NCBI RefSeq assembly: GCF_016765615.1
Contig: NZ_JAESWA010000027.1
Location: forward strand, 62,001 to 126,000
Reading direction: 5' to 3'
From: Clostridium paridis
Lineage (GTDB): Bacteria > Bacillota > Clostridia > Clostridiales > Clostridiaceae
DNA: 64,000 nucleotides
Shown: positions 8,278-15,916 of the stretch, one piece after another
How positions within the stretch are numbered: the first letter of the stretch is position 1
Layout: every line of letters starts with the position of its first letter
Translations under genes and position numbers: made by a program
Notes under the pieces: generated by a model
The model's input: only the letters and a program-made list of their open reading frames with translations
Told to the model about the DNA's origin: nothing
The model's database searches: none

Positions 8278-8548
8278 ACCCGTTCATATGTAATGGGTTT
8301 ACATATCTAAATATATAAGTGTATTTAGACTACAAGTAAGCAGTCTTTTTATATATCAATCAGGATATATAAATTTGAGGACTATAACTTGATTTACAAT
8401 TTAAGGTAATGTCATTGTAATTAAAGATTGTATCAATTTTTTTATCATCTTATAACTGCTTATTTTTTATGATATGTTATTTATAATTTAACAAGTAATT
8501 ACAAGAAAATCAGCAGATAGATTTGTCTATGTACTGTCCCACCATTTA
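8278..8548. other. Non-coding stretch, possible antisense region
   Basis: No ORF is supported. TTATAATTT at about 8480 could be a plus-strand -10 element. A transcript from it would run into the 3' end of the 29-codon ORF on the minus strand. This is a suggestion only. Confidence 0.25.
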
Positions 8549-8638
8549 TTAAAAAATCATGAATAGAATGATTAGAATCAGCGAACTTATAAGTAAATTC
8601 AAGATTAGACCAATATTAACATAACTTGTAGTTTTCAT
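8549..8638 (-). CDS. 29-residue hydrophobic peptide ORF
   Basis: The ATG at 8638 is preceded by GAGAGGAG, and the frame encodes MKTTSYVNIGLILNLL followed by SSLILIILFMIF: a short polar head and one membrane helix. A plausible promoter lies upstream (TTGAGA 8731-8726, 18 bp, TATATA 8707-8702), leaving a leader of about 60 nt. The form is that of type I toxin peptides or small membrane regulators. No known toxin family is matched, and no antitoxin RNA is demonstrated. Confidence 0.5.
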   Translation of the reverse strand: MKTTSYVNIGLILNLLISSLILIILFMIF

Positions 8639-8701
8639 AAAAACTCCTCTCAATATTTATAAATATGATTATTACCAAATTTTCTTATTTTATTCAGCGT
8701 T

Positions 8702-8731
8702 TATATATGATGATTATATAACATCTCTCAA
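8702..8731 (-). promoter_or_regulatory. Candidate promoter of the 29-residue ORF
   Basis: Minus-strand TTGAGA and TATATA are separated by 18 bp, about 65 bp before the ATG. The fit to the vegetative consensus is moderate. Confidence 0.35.
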
Positions 8732-8756
8732 GTGATACTAGAATTAATATGAAAAC

Positions 8757-8787
8757 AAAAGGCTTAACCATTGCGGTTAAGCCTTTA
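8757..8787 (-). terminator. Bidirectional terminator
   Basis: GGCTTAACC (8761-8769) and GGTTAAGCC (8775-8783) pair perfectly around ATTGC, with AAAA before and TTTAA after. It lies just past the stop of the minus-strand gene at 8790. Confidence 0.75.
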
Positions 8788-8789
8788 AT

Positions 8790-9032
8790 TTACGCTTCAG
8801 TACACAATATATAATATCCACCTCTAGCCATATTCACCTTAGCTTCATATTTAGTACCATCTAAACTAAAAGTAACTGGATTAGTTTTATCTATAAATTG
8901 GAGTTTATCTTTAGATTTATTGCAATGAGCTTCAATAACTTCACATATTTTTTCTGATGTTGGGTAATCTAGAGCATCCTTAAGCTCAATAGAAAAAGAT
9001 TTATTCAAAAGTCTTTTAAAGAATGTACTCAA
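8790..9032 (-). CDS. Hypothetical protein (80 aa)
   Basis: Small basic and acidic mixed protein, MSTFFKRLLNKSFSIELKD..., with no signal peptide or membrane helix and no family I recognise. It has a clear ribosome site (AAGGAGGAC on the minus strand) and its own terminator, so it is likely a real single-gene unit. Function unknown. Confidence 0.6.
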   Translation of the reverse strand: MSTFFKRLLNKSFSIELKDALDYPTSEKICEVIEAHCNKSKDKLQFIDKTNPVTFSLDGTKYEAKVNMARGGYYILCTEA

Positions 9033-9178
9033 AACTTAAAGTCCTCCTTAATATTAAACTTAGTTATATATATTATGCCCGTAATATATATAATGTCAAT
9101 TTGCTAGTTTTATTTATTAAAACAGTCCCACCTTTTCTATAAATGAATATCATGATATAGGAAAGGAGATGTATAAAA

Positions 9179-9565
9179 ATGGAATATCCAATAGGGGAAT
9201 TTGAAAGAGACGGAATGTCTTTGCATGATAAGTGTAAAAAATATATGAATTATCATGCAGTTTTAAAAATGAAAGATGGAAAGATGGTTGATGGAATCAT
9301 TATGGGCATGGATGAGGATAATATTATCATGCTGATTCCTGAAGATGTAATGGAAGAATATAAGGACGACGATAGTTACGGTCAACATAGACAGTTTGGC
9401 GGCTTTGGCCATGGGGGGCCTGGAAGGTTTAGACGTTTTGGAAATAGGCGTTTCCCATTTGCTACTTTAGCAGCATTATCATTATTCCGTTATCCTTACT
9501 ACTATCCACCATATCCATATTACTATCCATATTATCCATACTATTATCAATATTATACTTATTAA
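9179..9565 (+). CDS. Small protein with Tyr/Pro-rich tail, possible spore-coat type
   Basis: 128 residues with a strong ribosome site (GGAAAGGAG). Residues 14-60 (HDKCKKYMNYHAVLKMKDGK, then VDGIIMGMDEDNIIMLIPED) look like a small Sm/YlxS-like beta barrel. A Gly/Phe/Arg-rich linker follows, then a tail of repeated PYYYPPYPYYYP units from about residue 108. Tyr-rich tails of this kind are common in coat proteins that become cross-linked, so a coat role is possible but not shown. The barrel assignment is by pattern only. Confidence 0.55.
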   Translation: MEYPIGEFERDGMSLHDKCKKYMNYHAVLKMKDGKMVDGIIMGMDEDNIIMLIPEDVMEEYKDDDSYGQHRQFGGFGHGGPGRFRRFGNRRFPFATLAALSLFRYPYYYPPYPYYYPYYPYYYQYYTY

Positions 9566-9639
9566 AAATAATACTTAATAAACATAAGCCTAACATCAAT
9601 AGGATTGATGAATAATAGATAAAAGAGTGAATATTAGCA

Positions 9640-9676
9640 TTAAAAAGCTTAATCATTAGTATTAAGCTTTTTAATT
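9640..9676 (+). terminator. Terminator hairpin
   Basis: 14-bp stem TTAAAAAGCTTAAT/ATTAAGCTTTTTAA with a 7-nt loop, about 75 bp after the Tyr-rich protein gene. Confidence 0.6.
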
Positions 9677-9778
9677 TTGTAAAACATTTGAATGCCCAGT
9701 TAATACCAGATATAATTAAACAAAGGGAATTTATTACAACATGATAATATAATTAAATATCTTATTGGGGGGATAAAG

Positions 9779-10225
9779 TTGAAGAAATTATCCGGTATTT
9801 TAATTCTAATCATGCTACTCATACTTACAGGTTGTACAAAGCAAAAAGTTACTAAAGTCAGCTATACCTATAAAGGAGAAAATGACCTTTGGACGGCTGA
9901 ATATAAAGTTAATGGAACTAAAACAATAACTGAAAAGAAGGATAAAGGCCAATATAGTAGTGAATATAATAATACATTAACAGTAACCTATAAAAAGGAT
10001 GTATCAGAATTAGCTTCAATGAAGAGTTTAGAAATATCATACAAAAGCAGTGCTACAGGTGGAAAGTCTAATCAAAGTTTTGATGATAACACTCCAAAGC
10101 AAAAGGCGTACACCATTAAAACAAGTAGCACAGGATCGGCGATTGAGAGAGAAGATGAAATAATAAAAGTTGATATAAATATAGATGGAAAGATTCAAAC
10201 CATTGAATTAAAGAATGCTAAGTAA
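9779..10225 (+). CDS. Putative lipoprotein (148 aa)
   Basis: Starts with TTG after GGGGGGAT. The signal peptide LKKLSGILILIMLLILTGC has a lipobox LTGC with the lipidated Cys at residue 19. The mature part is a lysine- and threonine-rich, probably beta-rich domain beginning near YTYKGEND. The product should be anchored on the outer face of the membrane by Lgt (encoded at 53127). The specific function is unknown. Confidence 0.72.
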   Translation: MKKLSGILILIMLLILTGCTKQKVTKVSYTYKGENDLWTAEYKVNGTKTITEKKDKGQYSSEYNNTLTVTYKKDVSELASMKSLEISYKSSATGGKSNQSFDDNTPKQKAYTIKTSSTGSAIEREDEIIKVDINIDGKIQTIELKNAK

Positions 10226-10234
10226 ATGTAAATA

Positions 10235-10270
10235 AGGGAAGACTAAATTAATTAGACTTCCCTAAATTTT
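10235..10270 (+). terminator. Terminator hairpin
   Basis: AGGGAAGACTAA pairs with TTAGACTTCCCT (one A-A mismatch), followed by AAATTTTTTATTT. It lies between convergent genes. Confidence 0.7.
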
Positions 10271-10309
10271 TTATTTATCAACACTTTTCTTTAACAGAGC
10301 ATTAGTATT

Positions 10310-10894
10310 TTAAAAACCCATCTTACATTTCACTTTATTACAGTTTTCTTCAGAAGTAAGCATTTCCAAAAGCTTAAAAGCGACAGGGAAAGCTGTTGAA
10401 GGATTATAAGAGGTAATTATGTTTTTATCTATTACAATAGGTTCATCAGGTAAAACATTAACCTTAAATTCTGCTAACTCTCTTTGTCTTATTCCATTAT
10501 TTAAATTATAGGTTGTGGCGTTTCTATTAACTAAAACTCCACTTTTGCCTAGGGGTAAGGCCCCAACACAAATAGAAGCTATTATTTTTCCTGCTTTATC
10601 AAATTCCCTAATTATATTTAAAAAATCTTCACTATAGGCATCTTCATAAAAGCCAGCTTCCTCAAAGCCTCCTGGTATAGCAAGTGCATCAAATTCATCA
10701 ACATTAACTTCATTTATAAGCATTTCTGGAATTACTGTAAAGTTAAAAGTACACTTTAATTTTTCTCTTAGTCCAACAGTTACCAGTTTAGTTGATCCAT
10801 CCCCATCTGTTTCATTCCATCCAATAACATCTGTAAAAACACTTGCTTCTACAGCTTCAAACCCATTAGCAAGAAGCAACAATACCTTTTTCAT
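10310..10894 (-). CDS. DJ-1/PfpI family protein
   Basis: 194-residue member of the DJ-1/ThiJ/PfpI superfamily. It shows the opening KKVLLLLANGFEAVEAS, the IPGGFEEAGF loop, and the nucleophile elbow ASICVGALPLG with C109, plus acidic E16. Bacterial relatives include YajL-like chaperone/deglycase proteins and some peptidases; the substrate here is uncertain. It stands alone on the minus strand with a weak GGGGG ribosome site. Family assignment is confident; function is not. Confidence 0.85.
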   Translation of the reverse strand: MKKVLLLLANGFEAVEASVFTDVIGWNETDGDGSTKLVTVGLREKLKCTFNFTVIPEMLINEVNVDEFDALAIPGGFEEAGFYEDAYSEDFLNIIREFDKAGKIIASICVGALPLGKSGVLVNRNATTYNLNNGIRQRELAEFKVNVLPDEPIVIDKNIITSYNPSTAFPVAFKLLEMLTSEENCNKVKCKMGF

Positions 10895-11019
10895 AAATAT
10901 CCCCCTTTATCTCAAACTTATTAGTATATTTTAACATAATTATTAATTCTTATAAAAACCACTATTTTCTTTGTATTAAATATTTACTGTTTGTCCATAA
11001 TCATAATGAGGTGATGATA

Positions 11020-11133
11020 ATGGATGAAGAATCATTAAGTGCATTAGTAGTTTTTTCAGTTGCGTTTATACTTCTCTTGGTTTTAGCTTTAATGGACATA
11101 GCATTAATGGTATTTATACTTGGAACTTATTAA
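11020..11133 (+). CDS. 37-residue single-span membrane peptide
   Basis: ATG 11020 follows GAGGTGAT. The peptide is MDEESLSALVVFSVAF followed by ILLLVLALMDIALMVFILGTY: an acidic head and one or two tightly packed membrane helices. No family recognised. The good ribosome site and clean composition suggest a real small protein. Confidence 0.5.
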   Translation: MDEESLSALVVFSVAFILLLVLALMDIALMVFILGTY

Positions 11134-11205
11134 TAAAGTACTATATTTTTACATTAGAGATTTATATAATTAAAATATACAAGTTTTTAATGTAGTGGGG
11201 TAGTT

Positions 11206-11505
11206 ATGAACAAAAAACTAAGTTTAAAACTTACTTTATTTTCTTTAACTTATATAACAGTACTTATTTTTGATTATTTAAGGCATGAATATCTTTCAAG
11301 AACTTCTTTTAAGAATTATTCATGGCTTTCTTATTTTATATATAATTCAAAGGGTGATTTTAAATATTCCTTAGATGTTATCATATCTTTTATTTTGTTT
11401 GTTTTTGTAATTTTTTCTTTTATTAGAAATAGAGTCTTCAATAATTGGATTTTTATCATTTTCCCTATAATTTTTATTATTCTACATATAATTTCTCTTT
11501 TGTAG
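11206..11505 (+). CDS. Small integral membrane protein (99 aa)
   Basis: Three predicted membrane segments, at about residues 6-22, 58-76 and 79-97, joined by a Tyr/Ser-rich loop. It is preceded by GTGGGGTAG, a moderate ribosome site, and followed by a terminator. It lies 72 bp after the 37-residue peptide gene and may share its transcript. Function unknown. Confidence 0.55.
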   Translation: MNKKLSLKLTLFSLTYITVLIFDYLRHEYLSRTSFKNYSWLSYFIYNSKGDFKYSLDVIISFILFVFVIFSFIRNRVFNNWIFIIFPIIFIILHIISLL

Positions 11506-11517
11506 TTTTATGAAAAA

Positions 11518-11558
11518 AAGAGTAGATATCTTTATATAGATACTACTCTTGATTTTTT
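11518..11558 (+). terminator. Terminator hairpin
   Basis: AAGAGTAG-A-TATC pairs with GATACTACTCTT with one bulge, followed by GATTTTTTC. It separates convergent genes. Confidence 0.7.
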
Positions 11559-11571
11559 CATTAAATTACAT

Positions 11572-11976
11572 TTATTTTGTTTTCAGCATTTCGTGACATT
11601 TATTGCAGGGAAAATCATTTTCCATACAAACATCAATATTACAGGTGGAAGTCTTTTTTATATACCCAACTCCCCATTCCATAATATGAGACATTACTGG
11701 GATAAAGCTTACTCCTATAGCCGTTAAGGAGTATTCAACCTTTGGAGGGACTTCTCTATAAACTTCTCTATGAATAAGACCATCATGTTCAAGTTCTCTT
11801 AATTGTTGAGTAAGAACTCCCCTTGAGATTGTGGGAATAAGTCTTTGAAGTTCATTAAATCTTCTTGTCTTATTATGTAAAATCCATAAGATTGTTAGTT
11901 TCCACTTCCCCATAAGAACATTTTGAGTTACTGTAACTGGACAAAGATCAGAATTATTATCCAAGAAAAACCGCAT
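11572..11976 (-). CDS. HxlR-family transcriptional regulator
   Basis: 134-residue winged-helix regulator of the HxlR type. It shows CPV near the start, GKWKLTILWILHNKTRRFNE, then ISRGVLTQQLRELEHDGLIHREVY and PPKVEYSLTAIG, the signature of the family. Such proteins often sense electrophiles or redox state through cysteines; here Cys12 and a C-terminal cluster of cysteines (about 113, 118, 125, 128) are present. It is divergent from a flavin-binding-type protein gene at 12096, the probable target, with a palindrome between them. Confidence 0.87.
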   Translation of the reverse strand: MRFFLDNNSDLCPVTVTQNVLMGKWKLTILWILHNKTRRFNELQRLIPTISRGVLTQQLRELEHDGLIHREVYREVPPKVEYSLTAIGVSFIPVMSHIMEWGVGYIKKTSTCNIDVCMENDFPCNKCHEMLKTK

Positions 11977-11999
11977 CCTTCCTTAATAGTCTTATTTAC

Positions 12000-12012
12000 A
12001 TGACTATGTCAT
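12000..12012. promoter_or_regulatory. Palindrome between hxlR-type gene and its divergent neighbour
   Basis: ATGACTATGTCAT is a perfect inverted repeat with a 3-nt centre in the 119-bp divergent intergenic region. It is a plausible binding site for the HxlR-type regulator, shared by both promoters. Confidence 0.4.
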
Positions 12013-12095
12013 ATAAACCTGCGTACTTGTAATATGATTACTTTGATTTTACCATAATACTTATAACAAATATTTAAATTAATGAGGTAATTAAA

Positions 12096-12497
12096 ATGGA
12101 AGAAGTATTAAAGTTATTAAAAGAAAATCCTAATGGATTTTTAGCAACAGTGGATAGTGGAAAACCTAGAGTAAGACCTTTTGGTTTTATATTAGAGGAG
12201 GAAGGAAAGTTATATTTTTGTACAAATAGCTTGAAAGAAGTCTATAAACAGCTATTAGAAGTGCCTTATGTAGAATACTCAGTTATGTCAAAGGATATGA
12301 TAACTCTTAGAGTAAGTGGAGAAATAAGATTCACTGAAGAATTAGCTATGAAAGAGAAGATACTTAATGTATTTGAACCTATAAAAAAGGGATATAAGAC
12401 TGCTGATAATCCTATATTTAAGGTCTTTTATATTGAACATGGAACTGCAACTATTGCAGATTTTTCAGGAAATCCCCCAAAGAAAATAGAATTTTAG
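12096..12497 (+). CDS. Pyridoxamine 5'-phosphate oxidase-like flavin/heme-binding protein
   Basis: 133-residue split-barrel protein of the PNPOx-like family. Typical pattern: NPNGFLATVDSGKPRVRPFGF, LYFCTNSLKEVYKQL and VEYSVMSKDMITLRVSGE. Members bind FMN, F420 or heme and act as small reductases or oxidative-stress proteins; the ligand cannot be fixed here. It is divergent from the HxlR-type regulator, which probably controls it. Confidence 0.8.
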   Translation: MEEVLKLLKENPNGFLATVDSGKPRVRPFGFILEEEGKLYFCTNSLKEVYKQLLEVPYVEYSVMSKDMITLRVSGEIRFTEELAMKEKILNVFEPIKKGYKTADNPIFKVFYIEHGTATIADFSGNPPKKIEF

Positions 12498-12601
12498 AAG
12501 AATAAAATATTAAATTTAAGAATTTTGGAAATAATATAAAAGAATATATAACGTATAAATTTATAGGTTTATTTTCTATAATTCTTTGTTATAATATAAG
12601 T

Positions 12602-12761
12602 AAGAAATGAAGATAATAAAAATAGGGAGCAAAACATACTGGTAATATGTTTTAGGCACCCTATAGTATACAATATAAGTTGCTTAGGCAACTGGTATCA
12701 CTAAAGTTTTATAGATAAAAATTAGTAGCTTCCAAATTGCGGGTGGGGCTACTATTTTTTT
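12602..12761 (+). ncRNA. Candidate structured RNA of about 160 nt ending in a terminator
   Basis: Three hairpins follow a TATAAT at 12590-12595. The first, 12622-12664, pairs ATAGGG-GC-AAAACATA with TATGTTTT-GC-CCCTAT around CTGGTAA. The second, 12678-12693, is AGTTGC/GCAACT. The third, 12723-12754, is TAGTAGC/GCTACTA followed by seven T. No ORF lies inside, and the downstream genes are on the other strand, so it is not a leader for them. No known RNA family is recognised. The third hairpin also suits termination of the minus-strand ABC operon. Confidence 0.4.
12723..12761 (+). terminator. Bidirectional terminator
   Basis: TAGTAGC/GCTACTA stem with TTTTTTT on the plus side and an ATTTTT run on the minus side. 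It serves the candidate RNA and the minus-strand ABC operon ending at 12765. Confidence 0.7.
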
Positions 12762-12764
12762 ATA

Positions 12765-13406
12765 TTATCTTATAACTGTAAGTACTCCAGAATCCATTTC
12801 GCATACGGTATCGCAAAGTAAGTCAATGTCCTGAGCATTATGGCTAGCAAGTATGATTGTTTTTCCTTTTGTTTTTAAATCCTGAAGTAAGGCTCGTATG
12901 TCTGCTATACCTTTTTTATCTAAACCATTAAAGGGTTCATCTAGAATTAATAAAGATGGGTCTTCCATTATGGCTTGGGCTATACCAAGTCTCTGACGCA
13001 TTCCTAAAGAATACTTGCTTACAGGCTTTTTCATATCAGGATCTAAACCTACTAGCTTAAGAGTATCTTTTATAATTTCTTCTGAAATTTTTCGCTTAAG
13101 TGAGGCAAGTAATTTCAAATTATTCATTCCAGATAGTTGAGGTAAAAAGCCAGGAGTTTCTATAATTAGACCTAAATCTTGTGGAAAGTCCATATCTTTA
13201 CCTACTTGTTTATCTTGTACTAAAATCTTTCCTTTAGTGGGAATTAAAAATCCACAGATACATTTCATAAGCACGGTTTTTCCACTACCATTATTGCCTA
13301 CTATTCCATGAATTTTTCCTTGTTCAAAATCATGACTTACGTCACTTAAAATTTGTTCTTGCCCAAAGTTTTTAAAAATATGTTCTATATGAATTGCAGT
13401 ACTCAT
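12765..13406 (-). CDS. ABC transporter ATP-binding protein
   Basis: 213-residue cytoplasmic ATPase. Walker A GNNGSGKT (about residues 37-44), the signature YSLGMRQRLGIAQAI, Walker B LLILDEPFNGLD and the H-loop ILASHNA are all intact. It is the last gene of a minus-strand operon, two bases after a permease gene. The resemblance is to ABC-2 exporters of the bacitracin/lantibiotic-immunity and multidrug type. The substrate is unknown. Confidence 0.92.
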   Translation of the reverse strand: MSTAIHIEHIFKNFGQEQILSDVSHDFEQGKIHGIVGNNGSGKTVLMKCICGFLIPTKGKILVQDKQVGKDMDFPQDLGLIIETPGFLPQLSGMNNLKLLASLKRKISEEIIKDTLKLVGLDPDMKKPVSKYSLGMRQRLGIAQAIMEDPSLLILDEPFNGLDKKGIADIRALLQDLKTKGKTIILASHNAQDIDLLCDTVCEMDSGVLTVIR

Positions 13407-13408
13407 TT

Positions 13409-14305
13409 TTATACCTCCGTACCAGTAAAATTAAAGTTGTAATTTCTTATACATCTAAGAGTTATCCCAAAACATACTAAAATTAAAAGGATGAATATCA
13501 AACAGCTTTGCCACAGGGTAGGTAATAAGTCATACCCAAAGTTATGCATGTTATAAGTAGCATGATTTAAGGGAGAAATCCACCCAATTGCAACATTTGC
13601 TTTATACATTAATTCATCAGGTAAGTTAAATACAGCTCTAATCAATTGGGGATTGAGTATAAATCCATATAGACTAAAGATAAATACTCCAACAACACTT
13701 AAAGATTGGCCTTTTATGATATTTAGCATTAACATCATAAAAGCCATAAGTAGAGTATAAAGTAACATTAATAAGAATATGGTAAGCATTGTTTCATATG
13801 GTGTAGACATTTCTAAAGTCTTAACAAGAGAAGGAAGAGCTATGGTTTTACCTGAATCAGAGTAACTAAGTATCGCAGCAGTATCACTCCACATATTGTT
13901 TATAAAGGAGTTACTCATGCATAATAGCACCGTTGAGAACAGGATAAAAATTAAATATACGCCTGTTGCAAGAACTACATATAATGATTGACCAATAAGC
14001 CAAATTTTTCTGTCAATTCTCATTAGGTAAAAGGGAACTCCGGGACCTAAAAACGGTATATCTGCAAATAATAAAAGAAGTAAGAGCGAGGAAAGTAAAA
14101 TAGAATTACTATCACCAAAAGTCCAAACAAAGGCTTCTACAAGTTGCATGGTAGTATTATATTCATGAGCAAATCGCACAGTTTTATCAGATAGTAAAAA
14201 ACAAAGTATAAAAGCTAATGCAAAAGTTACTATAATACGAGGGTTCTTGTGCCATCCTCTAAAATTGTAGGCAGCGACAGAGCCAACCTTTCTAATCTTA
14301 TCCAT
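13409..14305 (-). CDS. ABC-2 type permease subunit
   Basis: 298-residue membrane protein with about six hydrophobic segments (near 22-38, 71-90, 106-126, 165-192, 200-215, 268-285). It overlaps the preceding permease gene by 8 bp and runs into the ATPase gene, so the three form one transporter. GGAGG precedes the ATG. Sequence motifs are weak, as usual for such permeases, and the assignment relies on the context. Confidence 0.8.
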   Translation of the reverse strand: MDKIRKVGSVAAYNFRGWHKNPRIIVTFALAFILCFLLSDKTVRFAHEYNTTMQLVEAFVWTFGDSNSILLSSLLLLLLFADIPFLGPGVPFYLMRIDRKIWLIGQSLYVVLATGVYLIFILFSTVLLCMSNSFINNMWSDTAAILSYSDSGKTIALPSLVKTLEMSTPYETMLTIFLLMLLYTLLMAFMMLMLNIIKGQSLSVVGVFIFSLYGFILNPQLIRAVFNLPDELMYKANVAIGWISPLNHATYNMHNFGYDLLPTLWQSCLIFILLILVCFGITLRCIRNYNFNFTGTEV

Positions 14306-15062
14306 TAATTAATTTCCTCCTTGCAAATATTCCAAAAGCTAAACTAAGTAGTATAGCAAATAATAATAAAAAGATAATAAGTCCTCCATTGCCTAGTGGC
14401 CATAAGTGAGTAGGATTAAGCCATTCCTTTGGATAGAGGTAGTAGAAGAAATCAAGATATCTTTCATAAATTATTACAAGCACATAATAGATGATAAATG
14501 GTGAAGAATAGGCAATATATCTACTTTGAGTAAAGCTTGCAAGAGTAAAACCAACTAGTGACCAAAACACCCCAGAGAAAAAGAAAATATATAATTTCTC
14601 AAATAGAGTTATCAAATATGAGGTAGCTATAACTCCCTCTATAGCAGGCCCTTCCATATGGGTAATTACTAGTGAGGAAAAAATATAGGAAATTATAATC
14701 CCAAAGGAGATAACTAAGCCTCCTGACAGTGTACATGCAATAAGTTTTCCACTAATATATGAATTCACACCACTTCTAGGTAAAAACTGTTTTATAAATC
14801 CGCTTTGAATATCATCTACAAAGGCAGAAGTAAAAGGTAAAGATGCGATTATTGGTACTGCCAGCATAACTGGTTCTGAGGTTAGTACATTAATAATCAT
14901 AAGCGCGTGATATCCACTTGGCAAAGTTGGAGAGTTTGCCAAGCTAGAGAATATGCCTTCCAGGGAAGAAAGAGCTATTACAACTACCATACTCAAAGTT
15001 CCTGCTAAAAAACCTTTTGAGTAAATGGCACGTTTAATATCGGAACCAATAGTATATAACAT
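14298..15062 (-). CDS. ABC-2 type permease subunit
   Basis: I place the start at ATG 15062, giving MLYTIGSDIKRAIYSKGFLAG and 254 residues, because GGAGGG lies just before it. A longer frame up to 15146 has no ribosome site and would cover the regulatory repeat region. About six membrane segments are seen. The opening D-K-R-A-I-Y-S-K-G-F-L pattern is common in ABC-2 permeases. It is the first gene of the transporter operon, divergent from the two-component operon that probably regulates it. Confidence 0.8.
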   Translation of the reverse strand: MLYTIGSDIKRAIYSKGFLAGTLSMVVVIALSSLEGIFSSLANSPTLPSGYHALMIINVLTSEPVMLAVPIIASLPFTSAFVDDIQSGFIKQFLPRSGVNSYISGKLIACTLSGGLVISFGIIISYIFSSLVITHMEGPAIEGVIATSYLITLFEKLYIFFFSGVFWSLVGFTLASFTQSRYIAYSSPFIIYYVLVIIYERYLDFFYYLYPKEWLNPTHLWPLGNGGLIIFLLLFAILLSLAFGIFARRKLING

Positions 15063-15157
15063 GAGAATCCCTCCAGTTTGTGTATTTACAACGTAGTCTA
15101 TGAAAACCACACTATATTTACATAGTATATTTAAGGGTTGCGACATCTTCGTATAGA

Positions 15158-15221
15158 AGTTGTATCAAAGTTGTATTATCTGAAAAAAATATTAAAAGCA
15201 GTATACAACTTTGTTACAATT
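15158..15221. promoter_or_regulatory. Large inverted repeat, probable response-regulator site
   Basis: AGTTGTATCAAAGTTGTAT (15158-15176) is repeated in inverted form as ATACAACTTTGTTACAATT (15203-15221), with two mismatches, 26 bp apart. Each arm itself contains the direct repeat GTTGTAT/AGTTGTAT (the second degenerate), the usual layout for OmpR-family dimers. It lies between the ABC operon and the two-component operon and can serve both promoters. Confidence 0.6.
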
Positions 15222-15263
15222 GGGGTATAGAATTTATGATATATAAATTAGGAGGATAGATTA

Positions 15264-15914
15264 ATGAAGGCTTTAATTGTTGAGGATGATATAGCGATAA
15301 ATGATTTGATTTGCATGAATTTACGGGACATGGGTTTTATATGCACTAGTGCTCATGATGGACTTACTGCAGCTAATTTATTAGAAAAGGAAAGTTTCGA
15401 TTTTGCTTTACTAGACATAATGTTGCCTCATATAGATGGATATGAGTTATTAGAATATACACGCCAGCTTGGCATCCCTGTAATATTTATTACAGCTAAA
15501 AGTTCTATTCAGGATAGGGTTAAGGGGTTAAAGCTTGGAGCAGATGATTATATTGTAAAACCTTTTGCTATATCAGAACTTACAGCTAGAGTAGAAGCCG
15601 TTCTTAGAAGATATAATAAAGGGAAGAAAATCTTAAGCTTAGAGGATGTGGAGATTAACACAGAATCTAGGCAAGTTACTAAAAGAGGTGAAGTTATAGA
15701 TCTTACTCTAAAGGAATATGAACTCTTAGTAATGTTAGTTAACAATAAGAATATGGCTCTTTTTAGAGAGACTCTGTTTGAGAGAATATGGGGTTCAAAC
15801 TTTATGGGAGAGACAAGAACATTAGATTTACATATACAAAGGTTACGTAAAAAATTGGGCTGGGAAGATAAGATTAAAACAGTATACAAAATAGGATATC
15901 GATTGGAAGTGTAG
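15264..15914 (+). CDS. OmpR-family response regulator
   Basis: 216 residues: a receiver domain with EDD at 7-9, phospho-acceptor D51 (ALLDIMLP), T79-A (FITAKS) and K101 (VKPF), then a winged-helix DNA-binding domain with the LTLKEYELLVML and RLRKKLGW elements. AGGAGG precedes the ATG. It is followed after 2 bp by its kinase gene. It probably binds the inverted repeat upstream and controls the divergent ABC-2 transporter. Confidence 0.93.
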   Translation: MKALIVEDDIAINDLICMNLRDMGFICTSAHDGLTAANLLEKESFDFALLDIMLPHIDGYELLEYTRQLGIPVIFITAKSSIQDRVKGLKLGADDYIVKPFAISELTARVEAVLRRYNKGKKILSLEDVEINTESRQVTKRGEVIDLTLKEYELLVMLVNNKNMALFRETLFERIWGSNFMGETRTLDLHIQRLRKKLGWEDKIKTVYKIGYRLEV

Positions 15915-15916
15915 GA

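Noticed and set aside
12730-12752. GGGTGGGGC recalling the T-box GGGTGG antiterminator motif
   Set aside because: No stem I, specifier loop or following ACCGCG, and the next genes are on the other strand. It is better read as part of a terminator.
15063-15146. N-terminal extension of the first ABC permease
   Set aside because: The ATG at 15062 has GGAGGG before it; the extension is polar, lacks a ribosome site and approaches the regulatory repeat.
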